Shown piece after piece: positions 35,917 to 44,958 of a DNA stretch of 50,939 bases. This DNA comes from Planctomycetota bacterium (GTDB taxonomy: Bacteria; Planctomycetota; Planctomycetia; Pirellulales; Pirellulaceae). The stretch is taken from the NCBI GenBank assembly GCA_027619595.1, contig JAQCHP010000017.1:1-50939 (forward strand). Reading direction: 5' to 3'. The position numbers and the translations under genes are program-made. The notes below the pieces were generated by a model that saw only the letters and a program-made list of their open reading frames with translations, was not told the DNA's origin and ran no database searches. Position 1 is the first letter of the stretch. The number at the start of each line of letters is the position of its first letter.

Positions 35917-36474
35917 TCAAGAGTAGGCAACTTCAACCGCTTTGTATACGGTACGTACGGTGCGAAACCCGTACCGCTGATAAAGTCGAACGGCGTCGAC
36001 GTTTTCGGCAGTTACTTCCAGGTTGGCGTAGCGTAGCCCCAATTCCTGAAATCCTTTGAGAGCCAGTAGCAGGAGGGTCGAACCGATCCCCAGACCGCGA
36101 TGTCGCGGCACAACGCCAATGTTCTGAATACTGGCATGATCGCCAGTCGCCCTCAACGACTGGATGGTACCACAGGGTTCCACGGTACCGTCCTGCGACA
36201 CATACTTGGCCAGCCAAGTGGCATTCGGTAAGAAACCCTCGCGTGTGGAAATTTCTCGCATGAGGCGGTCACATCCTTCCAGTTGCCCTAAACAGGGAAA
36301 GACACTGGCGTCGATTTCACCGCAGAAACTCTGGTACTTGCACTCAATATGGGCCTCCAGCAGCTCGGAATTCCAGGGGGCCACACGGTACCCCGTCGGC
36401 AGAATTGGAAAGCCGGCTGAAAAATACTTCAGCGGCGTTTGCATCTGAAAACGTTTAAAATACGTGAGACCCAT
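35917..36474 (-). CDS. GNAT family N-acetyltransferase
   Basis: A 185-residue protein from the ATG at 36474, with GGGAAG about 8 bases upstream. The C-terminal half is a GNAT fold: IQNIGVVPRHRGLGIGSTLL carries the acetyl-CoA binding RxxGxG motif, and NLEVTAENVDAVRLYQRYGFR is the usual motif B region. The N-terminal 90 residues (FKRFQMQ..., IECKYQSFCGEIDASVFPCL) are specific to this type. The open frame extends up to 36822, but those 116 codons have no homology I recognise and no ribosome binding site. The acceptor substrate is unknown. Confidence 0.82.
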   Translation of the reverse strand: MGLTYFKRFQMQTPLKYFSAGFPILPTGYRVAPWNSELLEAHIECKYQSFCGEIDASVFPCLGQLEGCDRLMREISTREGFLPNATWLAKYVSQDGTVEPCGTIQSLRATGDHASIQNIGVVPRHRGLGIGSTLLLLALKGFQELGLRYANLEVTAENVDAVRLYQRYGFRTVRTVYKAVEVAYS

Positions 36475-36876
36475 CGGCAGGCTTCCCGACATCAAATTGG
36501 TCCGCAGCGTTGAGCAACACCACCAATTCAAATGTACCCGCCAAGCGGCCCGGGTCAACTCAGGGATGGCAAATTCTGCAACCAGGCCCAGGCCGGCGAC
36601 ACATGTAATGGCTACCGCCCGCTTGATCGCCCCACTACGGACTACCCAGTTTAACGCTGCCGCCACGACATTCCGGTTCGACCCGGTCGTACCGTGCAGG
36701 CCGATTGCCCTGCCGCCCAGGGTCAGGGGCACTGGACACGATTCAGTCGATCCTGGGTAATTACGCTTCCCGAAATGGGGTCTATACGCAATAATACATG
36801 GCAGATGCGTAGGTCGGTGCACGCAGCCGATTTTTGTCGTTTACCACTGAATACTGAATATTGGAGATAGATCATC

Positions 36877-37209
36877 ATGGGAGTTATTCTTTCCGAGCGC
36901 GCCGCCACTGAAGTCAAGCGAATCATGGATGAACAAAAATACAGCGAGGGTACGGTATTGCGAGTCGGTGTGACCGGTGGTGGTTGCAGTGGCTTTTCCT
37001 ACTCGTTGGGCTTCGACGCAAACATCGACGAAAAAGCGGACGTTGCCACGGATCAGCACGGAATCAAGATGGTGGTCGATCGCAAGAGTTCGCTTTACCT
37101 CGACGGAACGACTGTTGACTTCTACGAAGGACTCGACAAACGTGGATTCACTTTCGATAACCCGAACGCCGTTAAGTCGTGTGGCTGTGGAAGCTCGTTC
37201 CAAGCCTAG
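36877..37209 (+). CDS. erpA: A-type iron-sulfur carrier (IscA/ErpA/HesB family)
   Basis: A 110-residue Fe-S cluster carrier. The three cluster-binding cysteines are all visible: one in [11 protein letters not shown] and two in the C-terminal CGCGSSF. The protein receives clusters from the assembly scaffold and hands them to apo-enzymes in the cytosol. GGAG precedes the ATG by about 10 bases. Length is normal. The symbol is indicative: IscA, SufA and ErpA cannot be separated by sequence alone. The SRP-like RNA gene begins 125 bases downstream on the same strand with its own promoter. Confidence 0.9.
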   Translation: MGVILSERAATEVKRIMDEQKYSEGTVLRVGVTGGGCSGFSYSLGFDANIDEKADVATDQHGIKMVVDRKSSLYLDGTTVDFYEGLDKRGFTFDNPNAVKSCGCGSSFQA

Positions 37210-37299
37210 CCGAATTGGCATCAAATTTTCCCTGTCCCGTACGACCTGAACTTTTTTGAAAATTATTTTCTCGGAGAATTTATAAATCGATTTTTTCCG

Positions 37300-37328
37300 T
37301 TGGTGAATCCGCGAGAACTTGGTAAAAT
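37300..37328 (+). promoter_or_regulatory. Sigma-70-type promoter of the structured RNA
   Basis: A -35 like TTGGTG at 37300-37305, exactly 17 bases of spacer, and a -10 TAAAAT at 37323-37328 (five of six consensus bases). Transcription should begin at about 37335-37337. An AT-rich stretch lies just upstream, as is common for strong stable-RNA promoters. Confidence 0.65.
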
Positions 37329-37335
37329 AGCTTTC

Positions 37336-37637
37336 GTTGCGTGTGAGTAGTCACTACCTGAGTCCAAGTGGAGGGCCGTGCATGCAAGATCCGTCCGGTT
37401 GGTGTTGTTGTTAGGAGCATTTAGCTCCTGTGTGCTTTAACTCAATCCCTGGAACCCCTTTTCAATGGTACTTTACCAGATCGGATGCCGACGGTGGCAG
37501 CAAGTTTGGTAATCGGGCGCACTTGTCCGAGGAAGTGATTGAGCGGCCTATTGAGTGCCGCCATTCCACCGCAAGGGTAATGGATGTGTGCGTGATAACG
37601 ACTTAGCTATCGACGGCCTTACAACCTAAATCCAAGC
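37336..37637 (+). ncRNA. ffs: Structured RNA, best fit large bacterial SRP RNA
   Basis: About 300 bases without a reading frame, framed by promoter and terminator. AGGGCCGT (37372-37379) pairs with ACGGCCTT (37613-37620); inside it CTCAATC (37441-37447) pairs with GATTGAG (37537-37543), forming a long hairpin whose tip is TTTACCAG-ATCGGATGCC, then GACGGTGGCAGCA. Aligned without gaps to the tip of E. coli 4.5S RNA it shares TTTACCAG and GCAGC and the spacing between them. TGCAAGATCCGTCC near the 5' end resembles the TGCAATCCGCTC of the Alu part of large SRP RNAs. The apical loop is not the usual GGAA. SRP RNA binds Ffh and directs membrane protein insertion. 6S RNA is the main alternative. Confidence 0.6.
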
Positions 37638-37672
37638 AAACCACCCCGGGAGACCGGGGTGGTTTCGTTTTT
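37638..37672 (+). terminator. Rho-independent terminator
   Basis: A 12-bp GC-rich hairpin: AAACCACCCCGG, loop GAGA, CCGGGGTGGTTT, followed by CGTTTTT. It is the strongest terminator in the window and closes the SRP-like RNA. The amidohydrolase gene ends 84 bases beyond on the other strand. Confidence 0.92.
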
Positions 37673-37755
37673 GGGGAGTCGCTGCGTGCTGCAAACGATC
37701 CGGGATTTCGCGAATCTCCCATCGTACTCTCTCGACTGGAAATTACGACTGAGAA

Positions 37756-38715
37756 TTACGACGCGAAAAACTGAGCTTCAGCGGTCTTGCGCAGGATCCA
37801 TTCGCGATCTTCATTAGAAAGGAAGTCGAGTTCCGTGCGGATAAGATCGATCGAATCTCGATACGTGCGATTGCCTTGTACTTGGTAGGGACAATCGGTG
37901 GCCCACATGAGTCGCTCTCGCCCGAATCGTGACAGCATTTTTTCGATCATCGGCCCTAATTCTCGATGGGGCGGCCGTTTGTCTCCCAGTGCGTAGAAAG
38001 CCGAAAGTTTGACTCGAACACGATCGAAGTCAGCCAATCGACTGAGTGCTTCCAGATCTTGGGGATCGATCGTACCTTCAGCACCGATCCGAGCAATATG
38101 ATCAATGACAACCGGCGTACGCGGGTAGTCGCGGCACATGGCGGACACGGCTGGCAGTTCTTGTGGATTGATCAGTAGGCACATGGCGAGCTCTTGCTCG
38201 GCACCGCAGGTCCACATCGTACGCATTTCAAGGGAATCTCGCCACCTCTTTGCATCGCCGATGCGAAAGCCACGCACACCTGCAGACCGCAACTCCGCCA
38301 TTTTTGTGCGCGGATCTTGACTTGTATCAATGACGGCAACTCCGCGATAAACGCTCGGCTGCTCGGCGATCACGTCCAACATATATTTGTTATCAAAACC
38401 ATAGAAACTCATTTGAATCAGCACGACACGAGTTACGTCACAAGGCGCAGCGTGCGTCATTAATTCGACGGGGGTAAAGCTAGGTGGCTGCAAGCTCGAG
38501 GGACCATATTCTTTTGCCAGCGGGTAGGCTTGGACATCGGGCGTCCAAATATGCACGTGTGCATCGATCCAACCGTTCCTGATGCGGGATTCTTCGGTGT
38601 CGGATGAACTGGCAGCTGCCGACTTCTCCGCAGAGCCGATCGTTAGACAGGTTGCGGCAAGGCCCGCCTGTAGGATTTGGCGACGATCGAGTATCAACCG
38701 CTGGTTGTTCTTCAT
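37756..38715 (-). CDS. Amidohydrolase family protein (COG3618-like TIM barrel), Tat-type leader
   Basis: A 319-residue metal-dependent hydrolase. It starts at ATG 38715 with a Tat-type leader (LDRRQILQAGLAATCL). The mature part begins WIDAHVHIW, the HxH metal motif of the amidohydrolase-2 family, then shows VVIDHIARIG (metal or substrate His) and LMWATDCPYQ (catalytic Asp near the C-terminus). Relatives hydrolyse lactones such as fuconolactone, or decarboxylate aromatic acids. Being exported suggests use in degradation of external carbohydrates. A longer reading to 38985 would run across the rsmH start and is not supported. Confidence 0.88.
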   Translation of the reverse strand: MKNNQRLILDRRQILQAGLAATCLTIGSAEKSAAASSSDTEESRIRNGWIDAHVHIWTPDVQAYPLAKEYGPSSLQPPSFTPVELMTHAAPCDVTRVVLIQMSFYGFDNKYMLDVIAEQPSVYRGVAVIDTSQDPRTKMAELRSAGVRGFRIGDAKRWRDSLEMRTMWTCGAEQELAMCLLINPQELPAVSAMCRDYPRTPVVIDHIARIGAEGTIDPQDLEALSRLADFDRVRVKLSAFYALGDKRPPHRELGPMIEKMLSRFGRERLMWATDCPYQVQGNRTYRDSIDLIRTELDFLSNEDREWILRKTAEAQFFAS

Positions 38716-38983
38716 GTTCAAAGCCGGGTGAAATCGGGGTGGCAAGTAAGACCCTGGGGAGAGATTCGATTCGCGCCTACCGGGCGGTAATTCCCCGACG
38801 AAAACGAACCGTCCTGAAGATTGTAACGGGGTTCGGCCCAGGCTGCACGGCAAGCCCGTCTTCCACATACCGATTAATTCGTCCCCACCTGGACTTGCCG
38901 CAGTTGTCCCATGATAATGCGGACGCTGGAACAATGACGCCCCAGCGTTTCTCGGCTTGTACTCTTCTGGTCCACACTTTTGC

Positions 38984-39871
38984 ATGACCTCTTCGTGTCA
39001 CCTTCCAGTCCTCCTGTCGGAAATCGTGGAGTGGCTTCAACCCCAACCGGGGCAGACGATCGTAGATGGGACGGTAGGTGGTGGCGGGCACGCCGTCGCA
39101 TTGGCCGGACAAATTGGCTTAGCGGGGCAAGTACTGGGGCTCGATCGAGATCCGTCGGCCTTGGAACGTGCTGCCATCACGACCCAGGGACTTCCGGTCA
39201 CGTTGATCCATGGCAGCTACGGAGACCTGCCGGAGATCCTGGCCGAGCGGCAGATCGGCTCTGTCGATGGTATCGTGTTGGACCTCGGGCTATCCAGCGA
39301 CCAGCTGGCCGATACGGAGCGAGGATTTAGTTTTCAATCGGAAGGGTTGCTCGACTTACGTTTCGATCCGACACGTGGAGAACCTGCGTGGCGTCTCTTA
39401 CAGCGTTTGAGTGCCGAACATTTGGCGGATTTGATTTACAAATATGGCGAAGAACGCCGAAGCCGCCGCATTGCCCGAGCGTTGGTGGAAGCCTGCCGCT
39501 CTCGTAGGAAATTGACGGCCCAGGAAACGGCGGAAATTATTCGGCGTTCCGTACCCCCGTCCCGCGACAGCCACCGTATCCCCCCCGCCACACGCACCTT
39601 TCAGGCGCTGCGGATTGCCATCAATGGCGAGCTAGAGATTCTTGAGACTGCCTTGCGCCGCATGTCGAGTTGTCTCGTGCCGGGCGGACGATTGGCAATT
39701 ATCAGCTTTCATTCGTTAGAAGACCGAGCCGTCAAGACGGCATTTCGCGCCATGGACCAATGGGACGTGCTGACACGCAAGCCGGTGACCCCGACAGACC
39801 TTGAAATTGATAGTAATCCGCGCAGTCGCTCTGCCAAGCTCCGTGTCGCCGCCTGTCGTCCGACCGATTGA
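38984..39871 (+). CDS. rsmH: 16S rRNA (cytosine-1402-N4) methyltransferase
   Basis: A 295-residue RsmH (MraW). Seen: HLPVLLSEIVEWL near the start, SAM motif DGTVGGGGHA (about 28-37), GLDRDPSAL, VLDLGLSSDQLADTERGFSF and RTFQALRIAINGELE, followed by AIISFHSLEDRAVK, all strongly conserved. It methylates C1402 in the ribosomal decoding centre. In most bacteria it heads the division and cell-wall (dcw) cluster; here it stands alone, next to a convergent nagA, with no mraZ, ftsL or ftsI nearby. This agrees with the reduced and scattered division genes of planctomycetes. A start at 38957 would add nine residues before the conserved part. Confidence 0.95.
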   Translation: MTSSCHLPVLLSEIVEWLQPQPGQTIVDGTVGGGGHAVALAGQIGLAGQVLGLDRDPSALERAAITTQGLPVTLIHGSYGDLPEILAERQIGSVDGIVLDLGLSSDQLADTERGFSFQSEGLLDLRFDPTRGEPAWRLLQRLSAEHLADLIYKYGEERRSRRIARALVEACRSRRKLTAQETAEIIRRSVPPSRDSHRIPPATRTFQALRIAINGELEILETALRRMSSCLVPGGRLAIISFHSLEDRAVKTAFRAMDQWDVLTRKPVTPTDLEIDSNPRSRSAKLRVAACRPTD

Positions 39872-39897
39872 AGATCGCCGGCGAAAGTAACAACGAA

Positions 39898-40812
39898 CTA
39901 GGGGGTGGGCTTTTCGCGCCGGAGAACTCGCTGCGGGTTAATTACACACAATCGATGTGCCGTCTCGTCCGAGTATCCCTGCCCTACGAGATTGTCATGT
40001 GCTTGACGCATCGTAGTCGAGGCTCCAATAAAATGGCTGCGATCAGGCGCGCAGGGAACCAAATCGGTTCCTATGGAAACGGTCGTGCCTCCGAGCTGAT
40101 AAGTACCTGGCCCTAAGCCGGCAGCGGAAATGGCGTCACTCACCACGATCACGCGATCGACACTGATTCGCGACAAAAAGTTGTCAAAGACAAACCACGG
40201 CAAATGAGCGCCATCGGCAATCAAACTGACCCACATGCGACTCGATAGCGACAATGCGCGTTGAATGATATTGTCGTGCCGATGCATCTCGGACGGGCAG
40301 CCATTCCCGAGGTGGGTGAACATCGACATCCCGCATTGCAAACCCAGCCGAAGTTCGTCCAGCGTTGCATCGGTATGTCCCGCAGCAACGACAATTCCGC
40401 GATCGACCAGATATTGCGTCACGGTCCCCCGTGGGTCACATTCTGGCGCCAGGGTGAATATGCGAGTCAGACTGCCGGCCGCGTCGAGCAGGCGTTGTGT
40501 CGCTTCGATTTTAGCGATGCGCGCGTGCTGTGGCGGGTGCGCGCCGATAAAGCCGGGATTGGAATTCAGGAACGGTCCCTCAATATGTACGCCCATCACA
40601 ACTTGGCGAACGATTTCATCCTGACGATGGCTATCGCGAATACGGCGCAGGCACGCTTGCATTTGCTCAAGGTCTGCCGTAATAATCGTTGGCAAGCAGC
40701 CAGTGATTCCGTCAGCAATTAAGCTCTCGCAGGCCGCTCGGAACTGCTCGTGAGTAAGTTGCGGGTCATTGAAATCAATTCCGTGGTAACCATTCACCTG
40801 TAAATCGATCAT
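39898..40812 (-). CDS. nagA: N-acetylglucosamine-6-phosphate deacetylase, short form
   Basis: A 304-residue TIM-barrel deacetylase of amino-sugar catabolism. MIDLQVNGYHGIDFND at the very start corresponds to a stretch found about 55-60 residues into typical NagA, so the N-terminal half of the small beta domain is missing. Metal and active-site elements: HIEGPFLN (Glu), AGHTDATLDEL and MFTHLGNG (His ligands), and VVSDAISAAG (catalytic Asp). GGAG lies 10 bases upstream of the ATG at 40812. That site is within the last copy of a 17-bp tandem repeat. It is convergent with rsmH, 26 bases apart. Confidence 0.85.
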   Translation of the reverse strand: MIDLQVNGYHGIDFNDPQLTHEQFRAACESLIADGITGCLPTIITADLEQMQACLRRIRDSHRQDEIVRQVVMGVHIEGPFLNSNPGFIGAHPPQHARIAKIEATQRLLDAAGSLTRIFTLAPECDPRGTVTQYLVDRGIVVAAGHTDATLDELRLGLQCGMSMFTHLGNGCPSEMHRHDNIIQRALSLSSRMWVSLIADGAHLPWFVFDNFLSRISVDRVIVVSDAISAAGLGPGTYQLGGTTVSIGTDLVPCAPDRSHFIGASTTMRQAHDNLVGQGYSDETAHRLCVINPQRVLRREKPTP

Positions 40813-40893
40813 CTCTGTGTTTCTCCGATGGCACAGTTTCTGCGATGACGCAGTTTCGCCGATGACGCAGTCCCTGCGGTCGCACTGTTTCTG
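40809..40893. repeat. Imperfect 17-bp tandem repeat, four copies plus a decayed fifth
   Basis: Copies at 40826-40842, 40843-40859, 40860-40876 and 40877-40893, with plus-strand units like CGATGACGCAGTTTCGC; a weaker fifth copy (40809-40825) holds the Shine-Dalgarno and start codon of nagA. On the coding strand each unit reads approximately CAGAAACTGYGYCATCG. Units differ at 3-6 positions, so the array is not very young. The spacing of 17 bases is not a multiple of three and does not encode a repeat peptide in nagA. Confidence 0.85.
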
Positions 40894-41024
40894 CATACAT
40901 ACAGTGCGTAGGTAGTGAAAATCAAAGACCCGGGTCGACAAAACCCCAACTGCGTTCCTATGCTATCAGCTGGCGCGGGCGAGCAATAGTAAGCCAACAC
41001 AGAGTTCAGGGCCATTGTTTCACG

Positions 41025-41053
41025 TTGACCTTACCCTGTTAGATTGCTATAAT
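41025..41053 (+). promoter_or_regulatory. Near-consensus sigma-70 promoter for dnaG-rpoD
   Basis: TTGACC at 41025-41030 (five of six), a 17-base spacer and a perfect TATAAT at 41048-41053. Transcription should begin near 41060, leaving a leader of about 145 bases before the dnaG GTG. Confidence 0.85.
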
Positions 41054-41203
41054 GTCCGACTGTGCTAGGGAGGGCACGTGCAGCTGGCAAGTTCGGCTGC
41101 CGGTGGCAGTAAGGCGAAATTGCGATGAGGTCATCTGATCGCATCGTTCGCCGTGGCCTGTGTGCGGACCCTTGCCTTACCGCTTGAACCACAGGAGCCA
41201 TCG

Positions 41204-43099
41204 GTGTCTCACGCCGCAGGATCACCTCTATCGCTGCAAGATGCCAAAGAGCGGATTCGACAGTCGATTGACATTGTCGAGTTGGTTGGTCGGTATCTGG
41301 AATTACGGCCTCAGGGTCGTATTTTCGTGGCGCTTTGCCCGTGGCATAACGATTCGCGACCAAGCCTGCAGGTCAATCCCGAAAGGCAATCGTGGAAATG
41401 CTGGCCCTGTGATTTAGGGGGCGATATTTTCAGCTTCGTAATGCAACAAGAGGGTGTCGAGTTTGGTCAGGCTTTGCGGATCCTCGCCGAGATCACCGGC
41501 ATAGCTCTCGCGCCTACTCGTGCCTCGTCCCATTCGGCTGGTACCGATAAGGATGTGATGTACCGCTTGAGTGCTTGGGCAGAGGCGCAGTTTCACGATT
41601 GCTTGGTCGATCAAAGCGATGGCCAGGAGGCCCGTGAATACCTGCAAGAACGTGGTATCAGTCATGACAGTATTGCTCGCTATCGGATTGGTTATTCCCC
41701 CGCTTCCTGGCAGTGGATTGTTGATCGAGCTAGGAATACGGAATTTTCCACAGAGGCGCTAGAAAAAGTCGGGATCGTCTGCCGTAGTCAAAGGAGTGGT
41801 AAGCACTTTGATCGGTTTCGCGGTCGTGCAGTTTTTCCTATCCGCGATCCCATGGGTCGAACGATTGCGTTTGGTGGTAGGATTTTGCCTAAGCACAAGA
41901 CGGACGACCAGACGGCGAAGTACGTCAATAGTCCAGAGTCACCGCTGTATTCGAAAAGCCATCAGCTTTACGGTCTCGACGTCGCCCGCGACGCCATTCG
42001 CAAAAAAGGCGAAGTGGTCGTCATGGAGGGATACACGGATGTTGTGGCGGCTCGGCAAGCCGGGTTGCTCAATGGTGTGGCTGTTTTGGGTACTGCTCTC
42101 ACTGCCTTTCACCTGCAGCTTTTGCGAAGATTCTGCGATCGTGTTGTGCTGCTGTTGGATGGTGACGAAGCGGGCCAACGCCGTACGAACGAGATTCTTG
42201 AGCTGTTTGTCGCACAGCAGGTTGACCTCCGGATCGTGACGCTACCGGAAGGCCTTGATCCGTGCGACTTTGTTCATCAACGCGGAATAATCGCCTTGGA
42301 AACCGAAATTGCTCAGGCAAAAGATGCCTTGGAGCACAAAATGACCACTGTGATGCAGGGTCTTGATCCGCGGCGCGACACGCACCAAATTCATCAATCG
42401 CTCGAAGAGTTGCTGGGGCTGATGAGTCGTGCTCCTCGTCACGTGGCGTCAACTGGCCAGGGCATGCAGCTTCGCGAGCAGCAGATCCTGACACGTCTTT
42501 CCCGCCAATTTCAATTGCCGGCAGAGGACCTTCGAAAGCGTCTGAATGACCTGCGTCGTAAGTCGCCAGCATCATCAGCAGCACGGCCTCGGCGTCCAGA
42601 GGATCGTCGGCAACTTCTGCAGGATCTTGGTGCCATGGAGCGTGAGTTGCTGGAGTTATTGACTCAATATCCTGAGGCTATGGACGTCCTGCGTTTAGAG
42701 CTTGATGTACGTGAGATTCATTCTGCTCCGGCTCGTGAGATCTATGATGTCTATCTCGAATTCGCCGAACAAGGACAGATTGGCGAATTTACCCGTGTGT
42801 TGGCCAGTTTCGACTCGCCCCTGATGAAGAATTTACTCGTGGAAATTGATGAGGCGGCAGCAGCGAAATGGCAAAGGGCCATTTCGGACGGCATGTCGGC
42901 CAATGCGGCTTCGCCTCAAGAACGGTTGCAAGCGTTGGTGGCAGCGTTGCACCGAGGTCGCGCCGATCAGGAAAGAACGTCGCTGACACGCGTGCTCGAC
43001 AATGACACTTTGGATGAATCTGAAGAAATTCGTTTGCTCAAGAGTTTGTGTGAGCAGCAAAAAAATCGGCAAGGAATTTCAGCGCCCACGGAAGGGTAG
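41204..43099 (+). CDS. dnaG: DNA primase
   Basis: A 631-residue primase that makes RNA primers for replication. The N-terminal zinc finger is [14 protein letters not shown] ... CWPC (CHC2 type). The catalytic core shows [22 protein letters not shown] and the TOPRIM motifs [17 protein letters not shown] and [10 protein letters not shown] with the metal-binding acidic residues. The C-terminal helicase-interaction region is helical. The GTG at 41204 is chosen because AGGAG lies 7 bases upstream; a GTG at 41153 would add 17 residues. rpoD follows 103 bases downstream, as in the classical macromolecular synthesis operon, though rpsU is not present here. Confidence 0.95.
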   Translation: MSHAAGSPLSLQDAKERIRQSIDIVELVGRYLELRPQGRIFVALCPWHNDSRPSLQVNPERQSWKCWPCDLGGDIFSFVMQQEGVEFGQALRILAEITGIALAPTRASSHSAGTDKDVMYRLSAWAEAQFHDCLVDQSDGQEAREYLQERGISHDSIARYRIGYSPASWQWIVDRARNTEFSTEALEKVGIVCRSQRSGKHFDRFRGRAVFPIRDPMGRTIAFGGRILPKHKTDDQTAKYVNSPESPLYSKSHQLYGLDVARDAIRKKGEVVVMEGYTDVVAARQAGLLNGVAVLGTALTAFHLQLLRRFCDRVVLLLDGDEAGQRRTNEILELFVAQQVDLRIVTLPEGLDPCDFVHQRGIIALETEIAQAKDALEHKMTTVMQGLDPRRDTHQIHQSLEELLGLMSRAPRHVASTGQGMQLREQQILTRLSRQFQLPAEDLRKRLNDLRRKSPASSAARPRRPEDRRQLLQDLGAMERELLELLTQYPEAMDVLRLELDVREIHSAPAREIYDVYLEFAEQGQIGEFTRVLASFDSPLMKNLLVEIDEAAAAKWQRAISDGMSANAASPQERLQALVAALHRGRADQERTSLTRVLDNDTLDESEEIRLLKSLCEQQKNRQGISAPTEG

Positions 43100-43122
43100 C
43101 TCCTCGTCGTCCTACGCGACTC

Positions 43123-43139
43123 CGTCGCCCGCAAGGCGA
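43123..43139 (+). promoter_or_regulatory. Hairpin between dnaG and rpoD
   Basis: GTCGCC, loop CGCAA, GGCGAC: a 6-bp GC-rich hairpin in the 103-base spacer. No T tract follows, so it is not a terminator. In E. coli the dnaG-rpoD spacer holds an RNA processing site; a similar role is possible here but not shown. Confidence 0.4.
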
Positions 43140-43187
43140 CCCAACGGAATGCGTGGGGAATTGTTCCCGTATTGCGCACGAAGCTGC

Positions 43188-43195
43188 AAGGAGGA
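43188..43195 (+). promoter_or_regulatory. Strong Shine-Dalgarno of rpoD
   Basis: AAGGAGGA, 7 bases before the ATG at 43203. It is the best ribosome binding site in the window and fixes the rpoD start against a longer open frame that begins inside dnaG at 43002. Confidence 0.85.
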
Positions 43196-43202
43196 TACGA
43201 AC

Positions 43203-44846
43203 ATGGGTTATATCGACACCGAACTAACGACTTTGGTCCGAAAAGGGTGCGATCAAGGTTATCTGACCTATGACGATGTTAACGCATATCTGCCCGATGA
43301 AGACGCCAACCCTGAAAAGGTCAACAGCCTTCTACTAGCGTTGGAAGAGCAGGGGATTGAACTCGTCGAACAATCTTCCAAAAAAGACGATCCAACGGTG
43401 GCCAAAGGTGCCGGCGACGACGTTCAATTCGATCCCACGTTGCCGCTTCGTCCGGAAGAACTCTCGAAGATCAGCAGCGATCCCATCCGCATGTATCTTT
43501 CGCAGATGTCGGGAATTCCACTGTTGACGCGCGAAGAAGAAGTGGCTTTGGCCAAAAAGATTGAAGTGACTCGCAAGCGTTTCCGTCGATCGATCCTCAG
43601 CTGCCAGTTCACGATGCGTGCAACGGTAGAAACACTGGAACGGGTTTACCAAGGTGACCTCCCGTTCGACCGCACGATCAAGGTTTCGTTGACCGAGCGA
43701 GTGACCAAGGAGCAGGTTCTGGCGCGGATGCCTCATAATTTGCGGACGCTGCGTCATCTCATGAACGAAAACGATCGAGATTTTCAGCTCCTGATTAGCA
43801 AATCGACCGGTGCCGAAAAAAGATTGGAAGTCCGACGTAACTTGATCCGTAGGCGCCACCGTTGCCTCCAATTGGTCGAGGAAATGAGTCTGCGTACGCG
43901 TCGAGTGCAACCGTACCTGCGACAAATGGAAGACTATGCGACGCGAATTGACGAGGTGGTGAAACGCCTGCGAAATCTTCCGGCGGGCACGATGCATAGT
44001 CAGGACCGCCAGGAACTGCGCCAGCAGCTCAAGGCTCTTTTGCTGGTAACCCAAGAAAGCCCGCGCAGCTTGCGTTTGCGACTCGACCGTTGTCAGCGTG
44101 AATTCCGGATGTATGAACATGTCAAGCGACAGCTCTCGAGCGGTAACTTGCGGCTGGTGGTCTCTATTGCCAAACGGTATCGAAATCGTGGACTTAGCTT
44201 CTTGGACTTGATTCAGGAAGGGAATACCGGGTTAATGCGTGCCGTGGACAAATACGAGTATCGCCGCGGTTTCAAGTTTTCCACCTATGCAACGTGGTGG
44301 ATCCGGCAGGCGATCACCCGTGCGATTGCTGACCAGGCGCGCACGATCCGCATCCCCGTCCATATGATTGATGTCCTGTCCCGCCTCAGGAACGTCCAGA
44401 AGAAACTGCAACAGGAATTGCGGCGTGAACCGTCGAGTGCCGAAATTGCCGATCGGGCCAACCTATGTGTCGATGAAGTTCGTCGCGTGATGGACATGGG
44501 GCGTCATCCGGTCAGTCTCGATCGGCCAGTTGGCGAAAGTGAGGACAGTGCGTTTGGTGAGTTCATTGAAGATCACACCAGCGACAATCCGGTGCGGAAT
44601 GCTTCCAACAGCGTTTTGCGTGACAAGATCGAAAACCTGCTAAAAACACTTACGTATCGCGAACGAGAAATTATCCGTCTACGGTACGGGCTGGGAGACG
44701 GCTATACCTACACGCTGGAAGAAGTTGGCAGAATCTTCCGAGTAACCCGCGAGCGGGTGCGGCAAATTGAAGCTAAGGCCGTCAGCAAGCTGCGGCACCC
44801 TGTCCGTAGTCAACAGTTGGAGGGATTTCTCCGCCAAGCAGGCTAA
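43203..44846 (+). CDS. rpoD: RNA polymerase primary sigma factor (sigma-70 type)
   Basis: A 547-residue group 1 sigma factor. The N-terminus ([21 protein letters not shown]) is region 1.1. Region 1.2 is [23 protein letters not shown] non-conserved insert of about 190 residues follows. Then come regions 2.1-2.4 ([40 protein letters not shown]), region 3 ([11 protein letters not shown]) and region 4.2 ([24 protein letters not shown]), which reads the -35. It should direct most transcription in the cell. Start fixed by AAGGAGGA. Gene order with dnaG supports the primary sigma assignment. Confidence 0.95.
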   Translation: MGYIDTELTTLVRKGCDQGYLTYDDVNAYLPDEDANPEKVNSLLLALEEQGIELVEQSSKKDDPTVAKGAGDDVQFDPTLPLRPEELSKISSDPIRMYLSQMSGIPLLTREEEVALAKKIEVTRKRFRRSILSCQFTMRATVETLERVYQGDLPFDRTIKVSLTERVTKEQVLARMPHNLRTLRHLMNENDRDFQLLISKSTGAEKRLEVRRNLIRRRHRCLQLVEEMSLRTRRVQPYLRQMEDYATRIDEVVKRLRNLPAGTMHSQDRQELRQQLKALLLVTQESPRSLRLRLDRCQREFRMYEHVKRQLSSGNLRLVVSIAKRYRNRGLSFLDLIQEGNTGLMRAVDKYEYRRGFKFSTYATWWIRQAITRAIADQARTIRIPVHMIDVLSRLRNVQKKLQQELRREPSSAEIADRANLCVDEVRRVMDMGRHPVSLDRPVGESEDSAFGEFIEDHTSDNPVRNASNSVLRDKIENLLKTLTYREREIIRLRYGLGDGYTYTLEEVGRIFRVTRERVRQIEAKAVSKLRHPVRSQQLEGFLRQAG

Positions 44847-44958
44847 CGAAGTCTTTTCGGAAATTTCGAAATCGACATTCGTGATAGTGTGTATGTTCGT
44901 AGCCGTTTCCAGCCTTTCGGGCAGTGAACGGTTACGTTCATTTTATGGGGTCCGTAGA

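Noticed and set aside
36475-36822. N-terminal extension of the GNAT protein, including a hydrophobic stretch
   Set aside because: No family similarity, no ribosome binding site at the upstream start, and it would occupy the region upstream of the Fe-S carrier gene. Kept only as an alternative.
37336-37637. Alternative identities for the structured RNA: RNase P RNA, tmRNA
   Set aside because: No RNase P P4 signature (GAAAGTCCGG / ACAGAA) and no tRNA-Ala-like ends or tag reading frame. 6S RNA is less likely because the 4.5S-like tip and Alu-like segment are present, but it is not excluded.
43335-44120. 261-codon open frame antisense to rpoD
   Set aside because: Complementary shadow of the conserved sigma factor regions; no ribosome binding site and no recognisable domain.
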